DNA from: Atopobiaceae bacterium UBA5363
GTDB taxonomy: Bacteria > Actinomycetota > Coriobacteriia > Coriobacteriales > Atopobiaceae
NCBI GenBank assembly: GCA_002407925.1
Contig: DHPN01000030.1
Span: 3,378-67,377 of the forward strand
Length of the DNA stretch: 64,000 nt
Direction: 5' to 3'
A program made the position numbers and the translations under genes. This document shows, piece after piece, positions 33,070 through 40,952 of the stretch. A model generated the notes under the pieces. That model had not been told where the DNA came from. It did not search any database and worked only from the letters and a program-made list of their open reading frames with translations. Positions within the stretch are counted from its first letter, which is position 1; each line of letters starts with the position of its first letter.

Positions 33070-34443
33070 TCATCTCACCTTGTCTGCGTTTTCGTCTGCC
33101 GTGATGCTCCCATACAACTCATAGCATACCGAATCCGTGAGCTCGCAGTTAACAATGTCGCCAACGGCTGCCTCGCCATAGGCTATATGTACCGCTCCGT
33201 CACAATCCGGTGCTTGAAACCAAGTGTGGCCTATGAGCTCTGGACCCCTCTCCCCCTCTTCAATCCCATCAATTATGACAGAAGCCCTCTCTCCAACGTG
33301 GCGCGCTGTTGCGGCAAAGCCTGAAAGCTCCGCGATGTCATGAAGTCGTTGCGTTCGTGCACGCTTTACCTCCTCAGGTATCTGCCCTGGCATCTTGGCT
33401 GCACGCGTTCCCTCCTCGGCAGAATAGGAAAAGACGGAAATATAGTCGAACTCCTCTTGTTGAAGGAATTCTGCCAGCTCGTCCGCCTCAGCATCTGTTT
33501 CGCCGGGAAAGCCTGTCATGCCCGTAGTGCGTAGGACCATGCCAGGTATTTCTTTGCGAAGGCGCGCGAAGAGCTCAGTAAGCTGCTTGCGGGAGCCAGA
33601 GCGTCCCATGCTCGCCAAAACTCGCTCATTACAATGCTGGATGGGAATGTCAATGTAAGGAAGAACCTCAGGTATGTCACGGATGGCGGCGATGAGCTCG
33701 TCGGTCATGCCTTCTGGTTGCAAATACAGCACTCGTATCCAACCGCCATAGGGGCGCACAACCTTGGACACCTGGCGCAGCAAGGAAGCCAAGCTGTCGC
33801 CTTGCTCGAGATCACAACCCCAGATTCCCGTGTCTTGGCCAATGAGGACCATCTCGCGGACGCCGCCTTTCATGAGGGCATCCACCTCATTGCAAATCTC
33901 CTCTGCTGGCCGTGAGTGATAGTGGCCTCGTATGTAGGGTATTGCGCAAAATGCGCAGTATCGGTCGCAGCCCTCAGAGATCTTCACAAATGCGCTCGCA
34001 CCTTCTATTGTGCGGAGCCCAAAAGGGCTTTCAGTGTGTGGGCTGGCAAGCTTCTGCCTGCCGAGAACTTTATCTACTACATCCATGATGCTATCTTCTT
34101 CGTCGGCTTTCACGAAAGCGCTCACCTCAGGCAGCTGGGGTGCCAAGCTCCCGCCGTAGCGCGAAGGCACGCAACCGCACATGATAATAGGAGCCTTGTT
34201 TACTGGCTTTACGTCTGCCAGCTCAAAGGTGGTCTCTAGAGACTCGCTTGTCGCCGCGCTCAAAAAAGAGCAGGTATTGATCAGTACTACGTCCGCCTTT
34301 GCAATGTCTTTGGTCTCCTTAAGCCCGTCTCTGAGAAGCAGGGCGCGCATACGGTCGCTATCAACTTCGTTTTTTGCGCAGCCTAGCGTCACGATCAAAA
34401 AATTTGGCTGTGACTTCGCCTCTTCTTCCAAAGGTATTGTCAT
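33070..34443 (-). CDS. rimO: Ribosomal protein S12 methylthiotransferase RimO
   Basis: A 457-aa radical SAM methylthiotransferase. N-terminal cluster cysteines in TLGCAKNEVDSDRM, NTCSFL and IMCGCVPSRYG, the SAM-cluster motif CDRYCAFCAIPYIRG with SEG ahead of it (RimO-type), and a C-terminal TRAM domain. It methylthiolates the conserved aspartate of ribosomal protein S12. It starts 7 bp downstream of the rodZ-like gene and is followed closely by pgsA. Confidence 0.94.
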   Translation of the reverse strand: MTIPLEEEAKSQPNFLIVTLGCAKNEVDSDRMRALLLRDGLKETKDIAKADVVLINTCSFLSAATSESLETTFELADVKPVNKAPIIMCGCVPSRYGGSLAPQLPEVSAFVKADEEDSIMDVVDKVLGRQKLASPHTESPFGLRTIEGASAFVKISEGCDRYCAFCAIPYIRGHYHSRPAEEICNEVDALMKGGVREMVLIGQDTGIWGCDLEQGDSLASLLRQVSKVVRPYGGWIRVLYLQPEGMTDELIAAIRDIPEVLPYIDIPIQHCNERVLASMGRSGSRKQLTELFARLRKEIPGMVLRTTGMTGFPGETDAEADELAEFLQQEEFDYISVFSYSAEEGTRAAKMPGQIPEEVKRARTQRLHDIAELSGFAATARHVGERASVIIDGIEEGERGPELIGHTWFQAPDCDGAVHIAYGEAAVGDIVNCELTDSVCYELYGSITADENADKVR

Positions 34444-34450
34444 CCTCTCT

Positions 34451-36106
34451 TTATTCGCTGTCGTCGGTAGCGCTGCTAGCGGAATCGCTGTCTGTGCTTA
34501 CATCGGTTGATGCGGTTGCCGAGCTATCTCCACTTGTCGTGCCAGAGCCTTTGATTGTGATCGTTCCGACACCCGAAGCCTTTTTATCGAAATCCTTCTG
34601 CTCCCCGTTTTCTGTGACGGTAACCGCAGACGGATCCGAAGCCTCTATCTTGATGGAATCTGTCACGGTATAGGTGTCTGACCAAGGGCCAGTCTTGGTT
34701 TCTGCCATAACGCTTTTACCGTCAAGGGTAATTTCTACCCATGACACTTCGGTGTCAGCTACAGAGACACTAACCTGCACTTGAGTAGCTGTTGTAGCGG
34801 AATTATCCGCATCAGTTTGCGAGCTACCCTCTGCAGTCTCTGAATTGCTATCAGAGCTATCTGCAGAATCTTCACTATCTGTATCTGAAGCTGAGCTTGA
34901 GGATGAGGTACTAGACCCTGCAGAGTCTGAGGAAGTGTCCGTTTGTGTCTCCGAGACAGAGACTTTGTTACTGCGACTATCTCCTGAAAAATTCGAGACG
35001 CAGGTTTTGACGGAGCTGATTATAAGAATCGTCAGCGCAATCGATAGCACGACGATTACAAATATAAGCGCGCGGCGACTATCAGAAAAGAAGTCTACGA
35101 TTGAACCGATGAGCCCCTCTCGCTTCGATTGCTGCTGTTCTCTTCTGCGCAGGTCTGCACGCGTTGAAGGGCTCTGGCGCCTCCGTACGTTTGGCCGACG
35201 TGTGCTCGCGATGTCACGCGAAGACATGCGACCCTGTCGAGTCGATGCCGCCTCATAAGGATTTGCCTGGTCATCATATCGAAGGTCATCAACATATTGG
35301 CTCGGCGCAACGCGACGAGTCGTAACGTAGTCCCGCTTGACACGACTTTCTTCTTGCGCGGCCGGCAAGGGCTCATCTTCGCGTATGGGTACGCGAGGCC
35401 GGTATGTGTTGCGAGGACGTGCAGCTTGCCTCGCTGCCTCTCGCCTTGCCTCGCCTGATGCGCCATATCCATCGACGCGCACATGGTCACGCGTGCGGTT
35501 GCTCCGGTCACGCGTGCGTGCAGAGCGTGGGTCATTGGATGCCTGCGGCTGGCGTGCGGTGTAGGGATGCCCCGTGTCAGCACCTGTGCTGCCACGAAAG
35601 GCAGGACTAGCTGGATTGAACGTTCCAAAAGGGTTTTGATAGCCTTGGCGGGAATGGACATCAGACACCGCAGAGAAGTTTCCCAGATCTCCGGCGTAGC
35701 CCCCAGAAGTTGGCAGCAGGCCGTGCGCGCCTGAGTTTATGCGCTCTTGCGCCGCGCGCACCTGTGCGCCGCGCGGAACTTCATAGCTGCCATCCTCAGG
35801 ATGGGAGGAGCGGCGATCTGCGGTTTTCCGTCGGAGCACCGAGCTCACTCCGCCTTGATAAGCTGCCAAGTCCTGTGTGAACTGGCTGACGACAAGGCGA
35901 GGGTTCAGCTCGAGATAGCGAGCGTAAGAAGACAGCATTCCCTGTGCGTAGCCGCTTTTGGGCATATGGTCGAAGTCGCCTTGCTCAAAAGCCACCAATA
36001 TTTCTTCTTTGAGACGCAGAACGCGAGATGCTTGAGCGGTGGTATAGCCCAGCTCTCGGCGACGCTCATAGAGCATCTTGCTAAAGGGCGGTCGTGTCAC
36101 ACGCAT
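34451..36106 (-). CDS. RodZ-like membrane protein with HTH and Ser-rich extracytoplasmic region
   Basis: A 551-aa protein. The start is the ATG overlapping the ftsK stop (TGATG), with GGGAGG ahead. Residues 5-70 are the RodZ/HTH_25 fold (LYERRRELGYTTAQASRVLRLKEEILVAFEQ). A long Arg/Pro/Ser-rich cytoplasmic region follows, then one transmembrane helix (ALIFVIVVLSIALTILIIS), a Ser/Asp/Thr-rich low-complexity stretch, and a C-terminal DUF4115-like beta domain (VSWVEITLDGKSVMAE). RodZ links MreB to the elongation machinery; no mreB is seen here, and the protein is longer than most. The Bacillus homologue ymfM sits next to pgsA, matching this order. Confidence 0.82.
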   Translation of the reverse strand: MRVTRPPFSKMLYERRRELGYTTAQASRVLRLKEEILVAFEQGDFDHMPKSGYAQGMLSSYARYLELNPRLVVSQFTQDLAAYQGGVSSVLRRKTADRRSSHPEDGSYEVPRGAQVRAAQERINSGAHGLLPTSGGYAGDLGNFSAVSDVHSRQGYQNPFGTFNPASPAFRGSTGADTGHPYTARQPQASNDPRSARTRDRSNRTRDHVRVDGYGASGEARREAARQAARPRNTYRPRVPIREDEPLPAAQEESRVKRDYVTTRRVAPSQYVDDLRYDDQANPYEAASTRQGRMSSRDIASTRRPNVRRRQSPSTRADLRRREQQQSKREGLIGSIVDFFSDSRRALIFVIVVLSIALTILIISSVKTCVSNFSGDSRSNKVSVSETQTDTSSDSAGSSTSSSSSASDTDSEDSADSSDSNSETAEGSSQTDADNSATTATQVQVSVSVADTEVSWVEITLDGKSVMAETKTGPWSDTYTVTDSIKIEASDPSAVTVTENGEQKDFDKKASGVGTITIKGSGTTSGDSSATASTDVSTDSDSASSATDDSE

Positions 36107-38637
36107 CACACCTCCCGATATTTCTCTTCTGCAGACCTCAACTGCTCAAGGCCGCTCTCATCAAGTAGAACTTCTCGCGGCTTCGAACCGTCTGGCGGGC
36201 CAACGATGCCCTTTGCTTCAAGCATGTCCATAATACGTCCCGCTCGAGCATAGCCTACCTTCAAGCGTCGCTGCAGGCTGCTCGTTGAGCCAAGGCGAGA
36301 CTCTACAACAATTTGTGCTGCTTCCCAGACGAGCGGATCGTCGTCTTCTGCGCCGGCTTGCTTGCCATCGGGCGCGTTTGGCGTGACCTGCGTTAGTATT
36401 TCCTCATGATAATCGGGCTTTCCCTGAGATCTGACGAAGTCGACGACAGACTCTATCTCTTCATCAGACACATAGCAACCAAGCACGCGCCTTGTCCGGT
36501 GCCCGCGATATTTAAAAAGCATATCACCATTGCCGAGAAGCCTTTGCGCGCCGGTCTGATCGATGATGACGCGCGAATCAGTGCTCGAAGCGACTGACAA
36601 AGCGATCCTCGTTTCGATGTTCGATTTGATGAGACCGGTTACGACGTCTGCCGAGGGACGTTGCGTGGCGAGCACGAGATGTATGCCAGCTGCGCGCGCG
36701 AGCTGAGCGATACGCACAATGGAAGCCTCAACATCTTTGCCAGCGACCATCATGAGATCAGACAACTCATCGATGATGATCACCATGAAAGGCATGGGTT
36801 CTGGCGGATTGTCCATCTTTGACAGTTTGCCAGAGACGCACATCTCATTATATGCACCGATGTTGCGCGCTCCGGCGCGTTCGAAGACCTTAAGTCGCCG
36901 CTCCATTTCTGAGACCGCCCACTGCAATGCGCTTGCGGCTTGGCGAGGCTCAGTGACGACTGGCACATAAAGGTGCGGCAACCCATTGTAGCCAGAGAAC
37001 TCAACCCGTTTCGGATCGACGAGGATGAGTCGCACCTGCTTTGGCGTATCCCGCATAAGAATGGACATGATAAGAGAGTTGATCATCACCGATTTGCCGG
37101 AGCCTGTCGCGCCGGCAACGAGCATGTGCGGCATTTTTGCGAGGTCCGCGATCACTGGGCGCCCCTCTGAGTCACGACCAACAGCAAATTCGAGTGGGCC
37201 GCCCTTCGCATAAGGCAAGACGTCACCCAAATGCACGTTCTCGCGCCGTTTGTTGGGAATTTCTATGCCTACCCGCGAAGTGCCAGGTATTGGCGCGAAG
37301 ATGCGTACAGATTCGGCAGCCAACGTCAATGCAATGTCATCTTCGAGGTTAACGATTTTATTGACTCTCTCCCCTTCCCCCATTTCAACTTGAAATGTCG
37401 TGACAAGAGGACCAGCCACATAATTTACCACCTTGCTCGTCAGGCCAAACTCTTCAAGCGTAGCCTGCAGACGACGCATCGTGGAAGCCAGCTCCTCGTC
37501 ACTTGAGGCAGTCTTCGAGCTATGGGGATTCGAGGACAGCATGGAAAACGGCGGCAGCTCATAGCCTTCCACTGCATCCCCTGGCCGCCGGGGGGCAAAG
37601 GAGGCCTTTATGGCTGGCTTTGCCTTCTTTTTTGGCAAAGCCCCAGACTCATGCGTAGATGCGGGCTCTGCTTTTGGCTGAGCGGGAGCCTGCTCTTTTT
37701 GCCCTTTCAAAAAATCAGGGATTGTTACCGATGGCTTTAAGCACGCCTCATCTTGCTTGACACCCTTCGCATCACTGTGCAAAAGCATCGTGGGCATTTC
37801 AGTGGCGGAGGAAACGTCTTGGCCAGCCTTAGCGGGCTCAGCCAGCTTATCCCTTCTCAGAAGCTCTGTTGGGGCATTTTGTGACGCGGCATCCGTGCTG
37901 CCCCTGCGCAACACAGACGTCTTGCGAGCTCCGAGAAAAGTTGTAGCTGCCGCCGCGGCATCCCTGGGTACCTCTGCTGTGATTTCATCATCTTCATTTT
38001 GGAGCTGCTCAGCTTGAAGCCCCTCAGCTCGCTTTTGAGCTTCTGTCGCAATGCGGTGCCGCTTCATCTTGGCTACAACCCCTGAGATCGAGAAGCCACA
38101 GACAACAAGGCCGACGACGACCATGCATACGAGCAGGACCGCCCCAACGCCAAACCCCACCGATTTAAGAAGGATCCATGCAATGCCACCACCAACATAA
38201 CCGCCTCGTACCGCTGCGATCGCAGGAGCCAAAATGATATCAGGGGAAGCTTCGGCACCTGGCCATATGAGTGACAGAAGGCTTAGCATGGCCAAAACGA
38301 TAAGAGCGAGACCAGCTGCCACATGGCCAGAGATCAAACTGTCATCATCGACAAAAAACGTCACCGCAAAAACTAAAAGGGCAAGTGGACACAGAAGCGC
38401 GCCAGCTCCAAAGCAAAGGCGGAGGAATTCGCCCGTCGCCTGGGTGACAGGCGCCTGCGAGACTCCCGTAAGCGCGATTATCATCGCAACAGACAGTGCG
38501 ATGAGAACGACGCCAATGATGTCATTCACCTGCGCGCTATGCGCACAAGGAGAATTGAGTGGCTCATTGCCTCGTAGAGACCTTCCTTGTTTGCCAGCCC
38601 GTGCGTTTGCTACGTTTGATCTGCGTTTTGAGGGCAT
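36106..38637 (-). CDS. ftsK: DNA translocase FtsK/SpoIIIE
   Basis: An 843-aa protein. About four membrane helices (roughly 37-58, 70-95, 103-125, 150-185) are followed by a charged, Ala/Pro-rich linker to about 350 and the motor: Walker A GATGSGKS (509-516), the Walker B region MPFMVIIIDELSDLMMVAGK, and ATQRPSADVVTG. The C-terminal winged-helix gamma domain (about 775-843) contains SLGSTSSLQ-like and LLRLKVGYARAGRIMD-like recognition helices. It pumps chromosomal DNA through the division septum. It overlaps the rodZ-like gene and abuts rnj. Confidence 0.95.
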   Translation of the reverse strand: MPSKRRSNVANARAGKQGRSLRGNEPLNSPCAHSAQVNDIIGVVLIALSVAMIIALTGVSQAPVTQATGEFLRLCFGAGALLCPLALLVFAVTFFVDDDSLISGHVAAGLALIVLAMLSLLSLIWPGAEASPDIILAPAIAAVRGGYVGGGIAWILLKSVGFGVGAVLLVCMVVVGLVVCGFSISGVVAKMKRHRIATEAQKRAEGLQAEQLQNEDDEITAEVPRDAAAAATTFLGARKTSVLRRGSTDAASQNAPTELLRRDKLAEPAKAGQDVSSATEMPTMLLHSDAKGVKQDEACLKPSVTIPDFLKGQKEQAPAQPKAEPASTHESGALPKKKAKPAIKASFAPRRPGDAVEGYELPPFSMLSSNPHSSKTASSDEELASTMRRLQATLEEFGLTSKVVNYVAGPLVTTFQVEMGEGERVNKIVNLEDDIALTLAAESVRIFAPIPGTSRVGIEIPNKRRENVHLGDVLPYAKGGPLEFAVGRDSEGRPVIADLAKMPHMLVAGATGSGKSVMINSLIMSILMRDTPKQVRLILVDPKRVEFSGYNGLPHLYVPVVTEPRQAASALQWAVSEMERRLKVFERAGARNIGAYNEMCVSGKLSKMDNPPEPMPFMVIIIDELSDLMMVAGKDVEASIVRIAQLARAAGIHLVLATQRPSADVVTGLIKSNIETRIALSVASSTDSRVIIDQTGAQRLLGNGDMLFKYRGHRTRRVLGCYVSDEEIESVVDFVRSQGKPDYHEEILTQVTPNAPDGKQAGAEDDDPLVWEAAQIVVESRLGSTSSLQRRLKVGYARAGRIMDMLEAKGIVGPPDGSKPREVLLDESGLEQLRSAEEKYREV

Positions 38638-40302
38638 CTAGACCTCCATGACCACCGGTATGACCATTGGGCGGGTATGCGTCTTAGACCAAAGGAAGTT
38701 TGAGAGCCCACCGCGCACGCTACGGCGCAGCTGCTCCATGTTGGCACCTTCTGATTTCAAGTTTCTGTCAACCTGTGTCCTGACGCTATCCTGCGCCTCA
38801 CTCAGCAGCTTATCATCTTGGGCATAGGAGACGCCACGAGCAGACATCTCCACAGACGCTGCGCGGCGGTTGCGCTTTGAGATAGCGACCACGCAAGTGA
38901 CAATGCCATCTTCGCCAAGCTTTTGCCTGTCACGCAACACCACTGGGTCGGCATCAGTGACATTAAGTCCATCAACGTAGACGACGCCTGACTCGACAGG
39001 CGTGCCCCAACTGACTTTTCCGTCGATCATCTGCAGGGTATCACCATTGTTCGCGATGAAGATATGGTCCTTCGGTATGCCCATTTGCTCCGCAAGCTTC
39101 GCATGGGCGCGCAGATGAACGGCTTCGCCGTGGATGGGCATGAAGAAGTGCGGCTTGCACATTGCAATCATAAGCTTGAGCTCTTCTTGCCTGCCGTGGC
39201 CAGAGACATGGACCATGGCATTGTTTTTGTCATAAATTGCGCAGCCTATCTTGGAAAGGGCGTTGATGACGCCTTGCACGCTCTTCTCATTGCCGGGTAC
39301 CGGTGTGGCAGAAATGATCACCGTGTCGTCAGGGGTGATCTGCAACGACTTGTGCTCGCCGTTAGCCATGCGCGCCAAGGCGCTCATAGGCTCTCCCTGG
39401 CTTCCGGTGCAAAGCACGACAATCTTGTCGTCCGGTATCTCTTCCACCTCATAGGCATCAATGATGTCTTTGTCATCGATGTGCAGGTAACCAAGCTCAC
39501 GGGCAACCCGCGTGTTGGTTACCATTGAGCGGCCTGTGACGACAACCTTGCGGCCCACCGCCGTGGCGGCGTCGCAAACTTGTTGGAGGCGGTGGATGTG
39601 GCTCGAAAAGCAAGCCACGAACACGCGGCCAGGAGCATTTTTGATCACATGCCGCAAGACGGGTCCTACTGCAGCCTCGCTTGGCGTGAACCCTGGCAGA
39701 TTCGCGTTGGTGGAATCTGACATCAACAGGTCAATCCCCATCGTCGAAAAGCGGCTAATCGCCTGGTAATTAGGCGTAATACCGTCTATGGGCGTTTGGT
39801 CTAGCTTGAAGTCGCAGGTATGCAGCACAGAGCCTGCTGGGGTCCTGAGATAGATGCCGAGCGCACCGGGTATGGAGTGGGTGACTGCAAAAAAGTCAAT
39901 CGAAAAAGACCCAAGGTTCAAATGCGTGCCGTTTTGCACCTCGCGAAATCGGGGCGAGTTTATCTTATGCTCAGACAGCTTCCCCTCAATGATGCCCAAC
40001 GTGAGCTTGCTTGCATAGATGGGCACCTTGCGCCTGAGGTCTGCCAAAAGATAGGGAAGCGCACCTGTATGGTCCTCGTGACCATGCGTGACGAGGATGC
40101 CTCGCAGCTTGTCCTCGTGCTCTAGCACGTAGGTGTAATCTGGCAAGACAAGATCAATTCCTGGCTGGTCGTCATCTGGGAACATAAGTCCTGCGTCAAT
40201 GAGCACCATGTCGTTTCCGTACTCGAAAACGGTCATATTCTTTCCAATGCCGTCAAGGCCACCTAAAGGAATGACCTTGAGCGGGATTTGTTTCTTTGCC
40301 AT
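38638..40302 (-). CDS. rnj: Ribonuclease J
   Basis: A 554-aa metallo-beta-lactamase/beta-CASP RNase. Zinc ligands in VTHGHEDHTGALPYL, later VTHSIPG and HTCDFKLD; beta-CASP segments CFSSHIHRLQQV and TGSQGEPMSALARM; C-terminal HVSGHGRQEELKLMIAMCKP and PIHGEAVHL. It has 5'-exonuclease and endonuclease activity in mRNA decay and rRNA maturation. The first base after its stop region begins ftsK. An AAAGGAAAT leader precedes the ATG. Upstream on the minus strand is a 650-bp gap to pnp. Confidence 0.96.
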   Translation of the reverse strand: MAKKQIPLKVIPLGGLDGIGKNMTVFEYGNDMVLIDAGLMFPDDDQPGIDLVLPDYTYVLEHEDKLRGILVTHGHEDHTGALPYLLADLRRKVPIYASKLTLGIIEGKLSEHKINSPRFREVQNGTHLNLGSFSIDFFAVTHSIPGALGIYLRTPAGSVLHTCDFKLDQTPIDGITPNYQAISRFSTMGIDLLMSDSTNANLPGFTPSEAAVGPVLRHVIKNAPGRVFVACFSSHIHRLQQVCDAATAVGRKVVVTGRSMVTNTRVARELGYLHIDDKDIIDAYEVEEIPDDKIVVLCTGSQGEPMSALARMANGEHKSLQITPDDTVIISATPVPGNEKSVQGVINALSKIGCAIYDKNNAMVHVSGHGRQEELKLMIAMCKPHFFMPIHGEAVHLRAHAKLAEQMGIPKDHIFIANNGDTLQMIDGKVSWGTPVESGVVYVDGLNVTDADPVVLRDRQKLGEDGIVTCVVAISKRNRRAASVEMSARGVSYAQDDKLLSEAQDSVRTQVDRNLKSEGANMEQLRRSVRGGLSNFLWSKTHTRPMVIPVVMEV

Positions 40303-40527
40303 AAGCGTTTAATTTCCTTTCGTAATACATCGTCTACATTATTTCCACGGCCTTGGCGACCGTCACATTTTTCTCTTCCATTCCATTGTAGGCATCGCCA
40401 CGGTTCTGCGCATGAGCCGTCCATAAGCTTAAAATTGCCGTTTGCCGAGCAATTTCTTATCCACGCATAGCCATATGCGAATCGGGTATTCAATAATTAC
40501 ACAAAGTCTTCGAGTGCTTTTTCAGAG

Positions 40528-40647
40528 ATGGGGGCGATTCCGATGGGCATATCACAGCTAGAGGCTGCTGAGGAAGGTGAGAAGTCTGCTTCCCTTCTCA
40601 ATGCGATGGCTTTCGTCGTGATCTCCGCTTCTTTGAGACTATGCTAA
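40528..40647 (+). CDS. Possible 39-aa small protein, plus strand
   Basis: An open frame of 39 codons: MGAIPMGISQLEAAEEG, then EKSASLLNAM, then a hydrophobic end AFVVISASLRLC with a terminal cysteine. No good Shine-Dalgarno sequence precedes either ATG (40528 or 40543), and I recognise no family. The reasons to list it are the strong terminator 230 bp downstream on the same strand and the lack of any other gene for that terminator. It may equally be chance. Confidence 0.2.
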   Translation: MGAIPMGISQLEAAEEGEKSASLLNAMAFVVISASLRLC

Positions 40648-40873
40648 GAGCAGTCTAGTTAGGGGAATACTGTATCCCACAGCGGAAAGTTATCGATGTT
40701 AAAGTCAAGTCGACCTTCTCAGCAGCCCTTATTTGTACAGGCAGCCGAGGCGACGATCAGAAAGGGAAAGCTTCACTAAGGATCAGAGCTTTTATTCTTG
40801 CCTAAAAGAAGCAGCATCAAAAGAGTCAGATGTGCAATAAGTAGGCTGATTCCAAGGGGAAAGTAGAAACGAA

Positions 40874-40909
40874 GACGCTTCGTCCAAAGCGGCGAGGCGT
40901 CTTTTTTTG
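40874..40909 (+). terminator. Strong plus-strand Rho-independent terminator without an assigned gene
   Basis: A 12-bp stem, AGACGCTTCGTC / GGCGAGGCGTCT with two G-T wobbles and a 6-nt loop CAAAGC, ends directly in seven T (40903-40909). On the minus strand there is no T-run, so it does not suit the adjacent leftward pnp gene. A plus-strand transcript must end here. Confidence 0.8.
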
Positions 40910-40952
40910 TCTAGCTCATCTCTCACGCCATCTGCCCGAAAAAGCTGCGGAG

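Larger units (their letters stand above)
40303..40952. other. 650-bp intergenic region between rnj and pnp
   Basis: The longest non-coding stretch in the window. Its left part should carry the rnj promoter and leader. The right part holds a strong plus-strand terminator (40874-40909) with no annotated plus-strand gene ahead, and one short plus-strand reading frame (40528-40647). I compared it by eye with RNase P RNA, tmRNA and SRP RNA cores and found none of their conserved elements. Part of it may be a noncoding RNA gene. Confidence 0.6.

Noticed and set aside
35095..35661. A 188-codon minus-strand frame with many His and Arg
   Set aside because: Frame-shifted shadow of the Arg-rich linker of the rodZ-like gene.
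40303..40952. RNase P RNA, tmRNA or SRP RNA in the rnj-pnp gap
   Set aside because: None of the conserved core sequences of these RNAs is present on either strand; only an unknown plus-strand RNA remains possible.
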